Part shown: piece by piece, positions 24,505 to 35,165 of the stretch | Numbering within the stretch: position 1 is the stretch's first letter | How the letters are laid out: each line of letters begins with the position of its first letter | Assembly: GCA_000447185.1 (NCBI GenBank) | Contig: KE647329.1 | Coordinates: 1-48,317, forward strand | Length of the DNA: 48,317 nucleotides | Direction of reading: 5' to 3' | Source of the DNA: Vairimorpha apis BRL 01 | Lineage: Eukaryota > Microsporidia > Nosematidae | Made by a program: the position numbers and the translations under genes | Notes under the pieces: generated by a model | The model's input: the letters and a program-made list of their open reading frames with translations, nothing else | The model's database searches: none | What the model was told of the DNA's origin: nothing

Positions 24505-24827
24505 TGTGGTATCCTACACATTTTATAATATTTTTAAAATTTGATTTTTTAGAAAAAATATAATTTTTCTAGAAATAATTTATTATATATAAAATCCTAA
24601 AAAGAATGACACACGCGCGGATGACTACACGGAACGGAACAAAATAAACGACACGACACGCATGAGATACAGGAACATAGAGGTAAACAGACCTATTAAA
24701 ATTTATAATAACAAAAGGGAGTTGCACCCATTATCAAACGTAAATAAAACAATTAAATCTAAAACTGTTGTTAGCTCTATATTAGAGCAACACTTTCGTT
24801 ACGGCTACCTCAAACGAGGATATGCCA
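24505..24827 (+). repeat. 5' LTR of the 24.5-kb element, containing the gag start
   Basis: It begins TGTGGTATCC and ends ...TATGCCA, which gives TG...CA ends. The right limit is where similarity to the 3' LTR (27034-27287), the solo LTRs (29303-29533, 41722-41991) and the other family's LTRs stops. The gag ATG (24662) lies inside, so ~55 gag codons belong to the LTR. A TTCTAGAAATAATTT stretch at ~24567-24581 is shared with the 3' LTR. Confidence 0.75.
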
Positions 24828-25414
24828 ATTTGAATTCAAATAGAAAAAGATTTAAAATGCCAGATAACGAAATACATAAGAAGGAAACAATAAAGTTTGA
24901 AATTCCAATACCAGGACAAACCAACAAGTTCATATTAGAGATTGAACAAATAAACGACATAAGCAAAGTTGATATATTAGAATGGTTTAAAAAATTTTTA
25001 AAAGTAAAAAAAGGAAACAATTGTTCTGAAGAAAACTTGCAGATGATTATGAGCAATCTCATAATTAACGAAGACATAGATACCGATATATTTTTTAAAG
25101 ATTACGAAACTATTAAAGAAGAATTTATAAAGATCAAATACCCAAAAAGTTGTTTAAATCTAATAGTAAAGAAACTCAATAAAATTTACCAAACATATTA
25201 CGTTAGCATAAAAGAATATTTACAAGAGTTAGAAAGCTGTCTAAACATATACAGTGTTATCACTAAGATGTCGAAAGCCGAATATACAAGAAGAATACAA
25301 GAAGCATTTTATAACAATATTGGAAATGCTACCAAGATGCAACTAAATACTTTGGAACAGACGAACACTTTGAAAACATTTATAACTATCTTACAAAAGC
25401 AAAGAAAAAGTTAA
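24662..25414 (+). CDS. Gag-like protein of LTR element
   Basis: 250 codons from ATG 24662 (MRYRNIEVNRP...). It is rich in Lys, Asn, Ile and Glu, without a zinc knuckle. Residues ~1-55 are encoded within the LTR. They end in a tail (LEQHFRYGYLKRGYANLNS) that recurs, more or less altered, in every LTR of this window. The middle part, with predicted helices (LEWFKKFLK, YVSIKEYLQELESCL), fits a Ty3/gypsy capsid by position and resembles the broken gag at 40.2-41.0 kb. The last ~28 codons look non-coding. The coding text continues as TKYFGTDEHFENIYNYL in the -1 frame, so either one base was lost near 25325 or a -1 frameshift is used. Gag would form the particle. Confidence 0.7.
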   Translation: MRYRNIEVNRPIKIYNNKRELHPLSNVNKTIKSKTVVSSILEQHFRYGYLKRGYANLNSNRKRFKMPDNEIHKKETIKFEIPIPGQTNKFILEIEQINDISKVDILEWFKKFLKVKKGNNCSEENLQMIMSNLIINEDIDTDIFFKDYETIKEEFIKIKYPKSCLNLIVKKLNKIYQTYYVSIKEYLQELESCLNIYSVITKMSKAEYTRRIQEAFYNNIGNATKMQLNTLEQTNTLKTFITILQKQRKS

Positions 25415-26700
25415 TAAATTCTCAGTTAGAAGAAGGTAAAAAAAATTTAAACATTAAGAGCTTACAGAAAGAAAAAGAGACTAAGTTTTTAAGTGATCGT
25501 AGCTGGAAGAATAATAGACCTAGTAGAAAGCTAAAAACTGATAAGTTTACAGATGAAAAAGAAAGAAAATTACATAAGGAACATGATTTTAAACATGATA
25601 AAAAGAATAATGATGACAATAAATCAAAACGATACAACTTCATCCTACATGAACCTAAGGAGTGCAACACGGATATATATGTAAAAGTTAAAATAAACAA
25701 TAAGGCAATTATACCAGCGCTAATATACACAGCATCGACAAGAAATATTGTCAGCGCCAAATTAGTAAAAGATTTACAGCTTAAAAGTTCAAAAAATAAA
25801 GAAATATGGCTAAAAATAGGAAACGGCAAAATAATTATTTTAAAAGAAACTACAGAAATAAAATTTGAAATACAACAAATTAGCGAAAATTTCAGAAGCG
25901 AATTTTACGTAATTAAAACCCCTGCATATCCAGTTATATTAGGCAACACCTTTCTTGCCAATGAAAGATGCGCTATCGATTACGCAAAATATGAATTGGG
26001 AGTTAGAGAAAAAGTAGTTAACTTAAAGTATAACAAATCAAAAGAAGAATCTATGAAGGAACCTGATACAATGTTTTTTGAAAGATTTAATATAAATACA
26101 GAAGCTGAAGGAGATAAGATGTTAGAGTTTATTAAACTTATACATAAAAAAAGTGGACATGTGGGTAGAACTAAGACTTATCTCAATATTTATAAATCAT
26201 ACAAGATTGAAAAAGTCAAATCTAAAGTAGCTAAAGTGTGCAGGAGTTGCAAAAAGTGCAACTTATACAAGATAAAAACAGAAACAAAAAAATCTAAAGT
26301 GAAGATTTATTCCAAGAAAATCTTTGACAAAGTTTCAACTAATGTTTATGGTCCCTTTAGAATAAACAATATTAAACAGGAAGGAGATTTCAAAAAAGGA
26401 TATTTTTTAACAATTACTGACATTTACTCCATAATAACAGAGTTATACTTTGCCCATAGAATGACTGGAACGAAAGTTGTTTCTTGCTTTAAAAAATGGA
26501 TAAAAAAATATAAGCCGCTAAATACCATTGTTTCCGACAACGGAACAGGGTTTAAAAATCGATTTGTAGAAAAATGGCTCTCGAAACAAAAGATAAAACA
26601 CGCATTCATACCAGCTTATGTCCCATATGCGAACGGTATAAGTGAAACATTAAACAAGACAATATCAGAAATTATAAAAATTTATCAAACACAAAACTGA
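25309..26700 (+). CDS. Fused protease-integrase frame, RT/RNase H deleted
   Basis: One frame without stops from 25309 to TGA 26698-26700; it has no ATG before its middle. First come the end of gag and a Lys-rich linker. Then a retropepsin-like segment follows, ALIYTASTRNIVS, where the D-T/S-G active site has become Y-T-A, then FYVIKTPAYPVILGNTFLAN. Only ~50 residues later the integrase begins. It has an HHCC finger (HKKSGH ... CRSCKKC), the core with Asp in LTITDIYS, Asp in VSDNGTGF and Glu in NGISETLN. The spacing of the last two is exactly 35, so the D,D-35-E triad is intact. Protease is probably dead and integrase possibly active. It overlaps gag by 106 nt in the -1 frame, the usual gag-pol layout. 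Confidence 0.8.
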
Positions 26701-27023
26701 AAACAATTAAGAAAAAGATAATCTTTAGACTAAACGAAAATGTGAATACCGGACTTGGAGTATCACCAAATTCGCTTTTAAGAGGTACAATTATTTTGAT
26801 CTCGATAAAAAGCCAGTTAAATATAAAAACCCAGAACAAGAGGTTTGTAGAGCTAAAAGATACGCATTAGGCCAAGAGGTTTATATTATAAACAACAATA
26901 AAGCGCAAGTGAATCAAGAATATATAGGACCGTATGCGATTACGAAAATAGGGGATAAACAAAGATGGATTAAGGTTGATCATAAGGATGAATGAATACA
27001 TACTAGAAACGTAAAACCTTAGG
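26690..27023 (+). pseudogene. Integrase C-terminal domain, frame-broken
   Basis: It continues the integrase after a frameshift near 26690: LKTIKKKIIFRLNENVNTGL and GVSPNSLLRG, then after another shift (~26792) YFDLDKKPVKYKNPEQEV and the SH3-like segment EVYIINNNKAQVNQEYIGPY. TGA at 26993-26995 interrupts ...KDE-IHTRNVKP at a spot where Trp would be expected. The domain normally holds DNA ends and influences target choice. Two or three mutations have broken it here. Confidence 0.7.
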
Positions 27024-27033
27024 AGGATCAAGA

Positions 27034-27287
27034 TGTGGTATTCTACTTCATTTTGTCAATATTGTTTTGTTGTTTTTTTAGAAGCTACTTTTTCTAGAAA
27101 TAATTTTATATAAATATAAAATTATTAAATAAAGGAAATTAACAAGAAGGGCATATGAAACTTTACAACAATAAAAGGGAACCCCCCTCCTAACTTATGA
27201 ACAAAATCAAACATTTAAAACAAAACCTTTTACTCGATATTTTAGAGCAGTAGTTTAATTACGGCTATCACGCACGAGGTTACTCCA
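27034..27287 (+). repeat. 3' LTR of the 24.5-kb element
   Basis: Starts TGTGGTATTC directly after the polypurine tract, shares TTTTTCTAGAAATAATTT with the 5' LTR, and carries a degraded gag start (ATG 27155, KLYNNKREP..., later LEQ-FNYGYHARGYSN). It ends near TTACTCCA (27287; possibly 27290). At ~254 bp it is shorter than the 5' LTR (323 bp). The two have diverged a lot, so the insertion is old. Confidence 0.75.
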
Positions 27288-27290
27288 ACA

Positions 27291-28467
27291 GTGTAAAAAT
27301 CTTGTATTTAAATATAAATAAATTATATATTTTTTTACCATAATTATTTATTTTTAATTATATTATTATATATATATTTTTATAGTGTTTTTCTTAAAAA
27401 AATATATAACATTTTTTAAAATATAATATATTCAACTTTTTAAAAAGTATTAAATAATTTTTATTTACATGTATGATAAGATAATCACTAAAAATAATTA
27501 TAATCAAAAAGACAGAAATATAAAAATCTTTTAGTAATAATTAATAATATATATGTAATTTATAAAAAACATTTTATTTAAAATATAAACTAAATAGTTA
27601 ATTTGATATTTTGTATAATTATTTATAATTTTTAATATTTTCATAACGTTTCACTTTTAAAAATAATATTTAGCGAAAAAATAATAAATGTTTAATTAAA
27701 TGGTTAGTTATAATTTTTGAATTAAAAACTTTTTAAAAGGTATAATATTATAAGTAAACTTGTAATATTAAAATTATCAAATCATGTTATAATAAATAAA
27801 AACATTTAAGTGAAATAAAATTCTTAAAGTATTTAATTTTAAAAAGATAATATAAAATCAATTATTAAATTTTCTAAGATCAAAATCGATACATTTAAAT
27901 TTAAAATGATTTTATCTCTTATATTTTTAAAGTAATTTTAAGATAGTGTTTTTATATCTATTTAACAAGAAATTTATAATAAAATTTAAATTTTTTTAAT
28001 AATTAAATTCATACATATTTTAGTTGTAAATGTAAAAAATAATTTTGTAATAAAACCAAAATGAAAATTTAAAAAATACTAAAAATGTTAATGAAACCTT
28101 ATATAAAGTTTTTTTACAATACATAAAATTTTACATAGCGTTTGATATAATTATTTTTACATTTTAATATTATGTACTAATACATTATTTTATAACTAAA
28201 GTCAAATATTTAAATTAATTAAAATTTTGTAAAAATTGATAATTTTTTTACTTTTTTAAAAAATATTAAATAAAAAAAGTATAATGTTTTTTTACTAAAT
28301 TTTAAATTTTGTTATGATAGATTGTAATTATTTACTGTTAAATTAAAATAATTATATATAATATTTAAGATAAAAAGAAAAATCTTATATTAATTAGTAT
28401 TTATATATATAAAATAAGAAATATAAAATGTAAAATTAGCATATATAACATCTTCTAAAACAGTTAT
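27291..28467. other. AT-rich spacer
   Basis: No supported feature. Confidence 0.55.
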
Positions 28468-28612
28468 TAAATAAATAAAATCCGACCTGTCATATATTAA
28501 ATAGATTTAAAAATATGATAGTCGGGAATAATTAATAAAACAGAATAATGCTTATTCAGTTAGTAGATTAAGAAATCCGTATTGTAAAAGTAGGTTCATA
28601 TACTGACAATGT
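28468..28612 (+). repeat. Dispersed ~140-bp repeat, copy 1, with stem
   Basis: This stretch matches the reverse complement of ~35025-35165 over its whole length. The best-kept part is GGAATAATTAATAAAACAGA and the following bases up to GTTAGTAGATT. Near its left end CCGAC (28482-28486) pairs with GTCGG (28521-28525). The motif TGTCA (28488-28492) near the left and TGACA (28604-28608) near the right are also shared with the other copy. It could be a MITE, an LTR piece or a structured RNA gene. It contains no open frame. Confidence 0.65.
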
Positions 28613-29302
28613 TTATCGACAATCTGTTTGTTTAACATAAAAATTAAATATTAATAACTACATATAAAATTATTTAAAAGAAGAAAATTTTAAATTTATA
28701 GCAAATTTAATAAAATTCGAATGTTTTAAGTATAAAAAATATTTTACAAATAATAAGAATAGATCAAATGCATCGAAAATCGTATATTAAATAACAATTT
28801 TTTTTATATTAACATTTTATCATAATTTCAAATTAACATGTAATTTTACCATACGTTAAAATAAAAAATATTACTGTTAAATATTAAAAAATCTTTAAAG
28901 ATTTTATTATTTGCAAATAATTAATTAAAAAATAGATGTTTTTTATAATTTTTTATGATTTTGTAAAGAAATTAAGCGAAAGATTAATAAAAAATTAAAC
29001 TATAAAAATAAACAAAAAAATTTAAAGTTGGTAATGTAAAAATATGAAATATTCTATTAATTTTAAACATTTTTAAATGATATTTACTTGTATTATACTT
29101 CTGAAATAATCAGCAGAAATATTATCAATAAGTCATGAAATTAATAGTATAAATATGAATGATTACAAGAGATACATTGATTTTAAGAAGAAAATTTGAA
29201 AATAATTCTTAACACAAAATTGAATATAAAATTCTTAACGAGTTATTATCTAAGTAAATATAAAAAATATAGTCAATATGTTAATTGTTATATATATAAA
29301 TA

Positions 29303-29533
29303 TGTGGTATCCCGTGTATCACGTTTTTTAACATTTGTGAACTTTTAAAAATGTTTAATTTAAATTTTAATTTACTTTCAAAAAATTATATAAACAAAAT
29401 TTATAAATAGGGGATAGAAAGAAGAGAGATATCAAAATGAATAGGAGAGATTTTAAGAACAATAAAAGACTATTTATTAAAAGTTATGTTGAGTATTATT
29501 TGGCCACAGGATGTAAGTCTAGGGGTTACGACA
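29303..29533 (+). mobile_element. Solo LTR of the Ty3/gypsy-type family
   Basis: It starts TGTGGTATCC like the LTR at 24505 and ends GGTTACGACA. No element body follows. A gag start is present (ATG 29437; MNRRDFKNNKRLFIKSYVEY, then YYLATGCKSRGYDN) and stops 14 bp beyond the LTR end at 29545-29547. Flanks AAATA / ATATA agree in four of five bases, weak support in such AT-rich DNA. Solo LTRs arise by recombination between the two LTRs of an element. Confidence 0.65.
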
Positions 29534-31076
29534 ATATACATTTATAGTATTTGTAATATTAATATATTGAGTTTTATATGCACATATAATAACATCAAGG
29601 AATTAATTGATTAATTTGCGTTTATTTGTTTTTTTATATAAAACAAAACATTATATTAATATAAATTGAATTTAAAATGTCCAATGAAAGATTAAAGATA
29701 TTGTAGATAATATTTTGTAATTGTGTCAATTACAGCCTTATCAATATATATAACCTATTTTTATTAAAGAATTAATAAAATTAAATTTGAAATTAATTAT
29801 TTCAAATTTCTGAAAATATACATATTTTAATTCAATATTATTACCAAAATTAAAAACTATTACTTTAAAATACTTATGAATTAAAGTAATAATAAATTTG
29901 TCTTGTTTAAAAAGAATATAAATAAATATAAAATAGAAAAAATTTTAAAATGTATTAAAAACAATCAATTAATATCTAACGATAATAATAATATTTTTTC
30001 GTATATAAGTTACAAAATTAATTTTTATTAAATTAATACACCAAATGCTCGGTTTTATAAGTTTTAATATTCTAAAGTTAATAAAAAAAATTTTGTGCAT
30101 ATCAGTGCATTTAAATTTTTATTATATTGTTTATTCAAAAATAAAATTTTAAACTATTTAAAAATAGATATATGAATAATGACAAATATGTTTTATAAAA
30201 ATTGTATTTGTTGTAAGTAGACATAAAACTGTCTGTCGTATGCTAGGTTAAAGATCTGAAATTCCCGTGTTAATGTAAAACGAATTTACAAAACATCTAT
30301 AAAAAGAAAATCTTTTTCAAATGAATGTTTAATTGTAACTAAAACAACAGTATTTAGCAATAGATTTTTAATTCATAAACATTATACTAGATAATTATGA
30401 ATTTTCAAAAAAAAGAGAAATTGTTTAATCTGTTAAATTTATGGATCGTATATTTAAAAATAAAAATTTAAAAAAAATCATTAGAATAAAAAAAAATCGA
30501 AATATAATAAGTAAATTAGTATAAAAAATTATTCATTGATTTGTTGCTATAAATATCAAATATAAAAATTATTTTTAAACAATTAAAAGAAATAAATTTT
30601 CAATTGATTAATAAAACTAAATACTAGATATATGTGTTTATTTATCAATATATATACAATAATAAAATTTTATTAATATTATGGTATTTTTTGTAGAGAC
30701 ACATTTTATCTAACCTTTTTTGTCATTATCTTTTACAAAAAATTAAATAAAATTTACTTATATAAATATAAAAAACAAAATTCGTTTTAATAACATTTAT
30801 AAAAAAATAAAAATAAAATTTGTGTTATTGTAATTTTTCAACATTTGTTCAAATTAAACAATAAGAGAAAAGAAATTGTTTCATATATATATATAAATGT
30901 AAAAAAATTTTATTTGGAGAATTACATTATACAGTCGTAAAGTGAATATTGAAAACATTTCATATTTTATGTGTTTTATAAAAGATTGTCATATTGTATA
31001 AATACAAAACTTATAAATATTTATTTGTATTTATGAGGTATGTGGAAATTTTAATGTGTTAGCAATTTTTTATATA
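29534..31076. other. AT-rich spacer with one milder patch
   Basis: Mostly AT tracts. A ~75-bp patch at ~30222-30296 (around CTGTCTGTCGTATGCTAGG) is less AT-rich but shows neither an open frame nor clear pairing. Confidence 0.5.
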
Positions 31077-31081
31077 CGCAC

Positions 31082-31370
31082 TGTGGTCAAGCTCGTGACC
31101 TGATCTGAAGTAGACGAAGGGGTCGGTAAAAACTCATAACGGTAAGAGATTATGTCCAACTTAACTTAAATAATTTCGGTTTAATTAAACCGCCAAAAAT
31201 CCACAACTTGTAAAGGGGAAGTAAAGATTTCTAATCTATAGAGGTGGAATTTTTCTAATCTCGCTTACTATTATAAAAATCGCCTGTTATGATTAATATA
31301 ACTCTCATCATTAGAATTAGAATCACTCTGGCTTGGGATTCTGATGGTCAGAGAAGGTTTGTCTTTGACA
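31082..31370. other. GC-richer island, candidate solo LTR or RNA gene
   Basis: This 289-bp patch starts TGTGGTCAAG and ends TTTGACA, which gives TG...CA ends and a length like the LTRs nearby. It is flanked by CGCAC (31077-31081) and AGCAC (31371-31375), four of five bases the same and GC-rich for this region. Inside are a 16-bp palindrome CGGTTTAATTAAACCG (31177-31192), a GGTCA/TGACC hairpin near the left end, and a short open frame at the right end (ALAWDSDG-like, running to ~31396). That open frame would fit the gag-in-LTR arrangement of the other families. Sequence similarity to those LTRs is limited to TGTGGT. A structured RNA gene is the alternative. Confidence 0.4.
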
Positions 31371-31375
31371 AGCAC

Positions 31376-34300
31376 AAGATAATTTATAAAGTATAATTAA
31401 TGTTGCTTAGATTTAGAATGTATTAAAAATTTTATATGTATAAAAGAATTTTTGAATTTTTTTTAATAATTTACAGGAAAAAATTGATATAAATAGAACT
31501 AATAAAGAATAAATTTATATTAAGATCAAAATTCTAAAAACACATTTTGACTTAACAAATATTAAAATAATATATTAAAAATATGTTATAAGAAGTATGT
31601 GAATTTATGCAATTATGTTAAAGAAATATTCTAAATTTTATATATATAAATTAAAAAAAATGTAAATATAGTTTTATTAAATATTTTCGCCAATTTCTTA
31701 CATAATCTCATAAAAAAAATTAGTAAATATCATTTCTCAAATATTCCTAATTTAAAAATATATGTTTTATATTAGCAAAATTAAATCTATATTTATTTAT
31801 TTTTATAATTTAAACAAAAAATACTTTAAAAATAAAGATTTATGAAGATTTATGAAAATTTTTATAAATTTGTATCATACTTTGTTGATGAAGTATTTAT
31901 TTAAATTTAAAAAAATCTTTATTTAAAATTTGAATTTAAAACTTTTTTAGATTTTTATTCAGTTTTAAGAATGTATATAAATACTTGTTTTTATTATTTT
32001 GACTTGATATAAGATTTATATTTTTTAAAAGTAAATTTAAACCATATTATAATTAATTTTTTAAAAAACATGTAAATATGAAAATTATATAAACAGAAAA
32101 CATTTTTACATTTTAATACAACAATGATCATTTATATCATTAAATGCATCTTAAACAATTGTTTTCATTAAATGTATTAAAAAACACTTATGTACATTTT
32201 TTAAACATATTAATAAAAAATTTGAACCAAACAAGATATGTTTTTTACAATCGCTTTTATGTATAAGATTTTATCTCCTATACCAAAAATCTTTTAATAA
32301 TATTTTAATTTCTTGCATAGGCGTTTCATATTGTATTTACAGAACTAAATTTTTATTTAAGTAGCAGTTTAAAAATAAAACATTTTATTAAGAAAAAAAA
32401 TAAAATTTTTGTGTAGTTTAGTTTTACTAAAAATATGATAAATTTATAATTTTAAAAGTAGTCGATAGTTTTTAGTCTAATAAAAAAAACTATTTATAAA
32501 TTCAGAAGTTTTTTATATAATATTTAAGTTTTTTTTATAAAAATAATATAAATACTATTTGTTGTGTATATATGTATATTTCTAAAATATAAAAATAATA
32601 TATATATATTAAATACATAAATGTTTGTAAGGGTTGAAATTTAAATTGTATATAAATATCTGTTTATTAGATAAATTTTTTAACATTGTTTAAATGTATT
32701 AAAATTTTTTATCTTAGTATTTATTTTTGATAATTTTTTATTTAAACCTAAAAAACAAAATTTTTTGAAATATCTTTACTTTTAAGATAAATACAAATAT
32801 AAATTAAATCCGATGTAAAATATTTATTACATTGAATAAAATTTAGAATTTTTTAAAGATTTCAATGTAATAATGTTGTTATACTATATATAAAATAAAA
32901 TTTTTATAGAAAAATTAACATATTAGTTATTTTATGTTAATATACGAATACATTAATGTTATTTATATTTAAACACTTTTGTCACTAAAAAAATACAAAT
33001 TGTTTTATTTTCAAAGATATACATATTTGTATAAATTAAAAAATAAAAATTTTAAGTTATATTAATAACCATTCTATAAAATTTTTAAGCATTAAATTTT
33101 TTTAATATTTTCTTTTTAGTAATTTATTACACAATACAATTATTTAAGATATAATCTAAAATTTTAATACATAGAATAAATAATACTTACAGTCGAATAC
33201 AATAAAATATTAATTTGTGTGATTTTAATTTATTATAGATAATATAACCTAAGAAAACATAAAATTAAAAATTTTTAATTAATACTAATTTTAAAAATTT
33301 AAATTGTAAGAAGCATAGATAATAATTATATATTATTTATTGTTTTTTTTAATTGATTGAAAATATATATTTTATGGTCAATTCGTTAAAAAATGTAAAG
33401 AATACTATTTAAACATTTTATATAAATTTAACTTTAAAGAATTACAATAATAAAGATATAATATTTTATAAAAAATTATCAGCAAATACTTTTTAAATAT
33501 TTATAATTAATGTAAAAAATATTATTATAAATTTTTGTGTTTTTAATTTAATTATAACACAAAATATTTTATTATTAAAAGATAATTTAAAAACAATATG
33601 AAAAATAAAAAATCTTTTACAATTAAATTTATATAAAGATAACTTTTTTAACTTAACAAATATAAATTGTAATTTTGAATTACAAAAAATTTTATAATAT
33701 TTTTATTTTAATTAATTTACAACATGATACAAAAAATAAACCGCAAAAATTGAAATTGGCAATAACAAAATTATCTTTACAGATTAAATATTGATATATA
33801 AAATAAATTAAATAGGCATTTTATTTAACTTATTTATTGTATCTTTTATATGTAAAAGATTATAATAATATAGATGTAATATACAAAAGCTTCGAAGTAA
33901 ATTTTTATTATGACAAAAATAATAAATAAAGAATAATTGATGTCAATATATAAATAGATTCATTCAAAATTTATAAATTTTAATCAAATGATAAAAATTT
34001 ATGATTTTTAATAAATACTTTACTCGTTTATTAAGAAATTTTATTTGATAATGGTTTAGAATTTTAGGTTAAATAAAGAATTTATTCATATTATAAATAT
34101 TTAATTATATATTAAACTAAAGTAAAAGATATAATAAGTAATTAAAAGTTTGAAAAATTTTCATTTTTACAAACCAAGTATATTGTTTTACAAATGTATT
34201 TTATAAAAATCAAAAATAAAATACTAAATAAAGATAATAATTGTTAATTATATAATTATAATAAACATGATTATATATGTAATGATATATATATAAATTG

Positions 34301-35024
34301 ATGTTAATTTATATGGTAAAAATTACAAATTACTTTATTTAAATTTATTATATTTTTAAAAAAAACAACAGATAAGTTAATTTAATGTACATATATGTAT
34401 TAAAATTATTTATTAAAAATCTTTTAAGTCAAATTTTCATGTGAAAATATTTTTTTAAAAAAAAATCTAAAGAAATTTTTAGAATGTTTTAACTATCTTG
34501 TTTAAGATAAAAATTTAAAAACTATTTTAAATTTTCAACACAGATTATAAAATTATTTGATTAAAATTGTCTTATAACAATAAGCATTTTAAAACAGCGT
34601 AAAAATATCTAAATTGTACATTTAAAATAAAAATATTTTTTTAAACAATTATATATATGCGACAAATATAAAAACGAAATTATTATATAACTATACTAAT
34701 AATGTTTCTTTGGTTTTCAAATATTCGTTTTATATTCAATGATATTCTCTATTTATAAATTTTAATGTATTTAATTTTTATTTTAAAATTAAAATTTTTA
34801 CATAATTTCAATCAATAATGTATGAGTGTTAATATTTTTAAAAATATTAAAAAAATAAAAGTTAATGATGAAAAATTATACTTTTATCTCTTTTACTACA
34901 TAATTATATAGTAATTCATAAATATTTAATATAATAATTAATGTAATAATAAAAAATATTTTTATTATATATTATTTTTTAATGTTATAAAATCTCTTAA
35001 AATGAATTATAATAAAATAATTAT
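31376..35024. other. AT-rich spacer
   Basis: More than 3.6 kb of AT-rich sequence without a frame, repeat or structure that I can support. Confidence 0.55.
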
Positions 35025-35165
35025 TGTCAGTAGATGAATCTACTCTTACAATACAAATTCCTAAATCTACTAACTGAATAAATCATTATTCTGTTTTATT
35101 AATTATTCCTGACTTCCTTATTTTTAATATACTTGATATTTGACAAATCAGATTTTATTTAATTT
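35025..35165 (-). repeat. Dispersed ~140-bp repeat, copy 2 (inverted)
   Basis: Reverse complement of this stretch matches 28468-28612. The stem near its left end (in minus-strand reading) is kept but with changed bases. The CCGAC/GTCGG stem of copy 1 reads CTGAT/GTCAG here: one C-G pair has become T-A and one C-G has become a G-T wobble. A compact AGTAGA-TGAA-TCTACT hairpin at ~35031-35046 is present only in this copy. Confidence 0.65.

Larger units (their letters stand above)
24505..27287 (+). mobile_element. Ty3/gypsy-type LTR element lacking RT and RNase H
   Basis: It is bounded by related terminal repeats, TGTGGTATCC... (24505-24827) and TGTGGTATTC... (27034-27287). Inside are gag (24662-25414), then one open frame with a protease-like region followed at once by integrase (25309-26700 and a broken C-terminal part to ~27020). 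Reverse transcriptase and RNase H, normally ~2 kb between protease and integrase, are absent. A purine-rich tract (AGGAGGATCAAGA, 27021-27033) abuts the 3' LTR, as a polypurine primer should. Target duplications are unclear (TAGTA on the left; ACAGT or GTGTA on the right, depending on the exact end). It is 2.8 kb against ~5 kb for the relative at 40.1-45.3 kb. Confidence 0.85.

Noticed and set aside
24805..25829. Minus-strand frames opposite gag and protease
   Set aside because: Shadows of Lys/Glu-rich plus-strand coding sequence, giving Phe/Leu/Ser-rich text that mimics membrane proteins.
10569..26995. Reassignment of TGA to tryptophan, suggested by four TGA codons at conserved Trp positions
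   Set aside because: LINE copy 2 and the better-kept frames use TGG for Trp at the same positions, one of the Trp sites has TAG instead, and the same pseudogenes carry TAA stops at Gln. Decay by GC-to-AT change explains all of them.
28468..35165. The inverted repeat pair as ends of one 6.7-kb DNA transposon
   Set aside because: Not adopted as a feature: there is no transposase between them and no target duplication that I can see, and each copy could equally be an independent small repeat.
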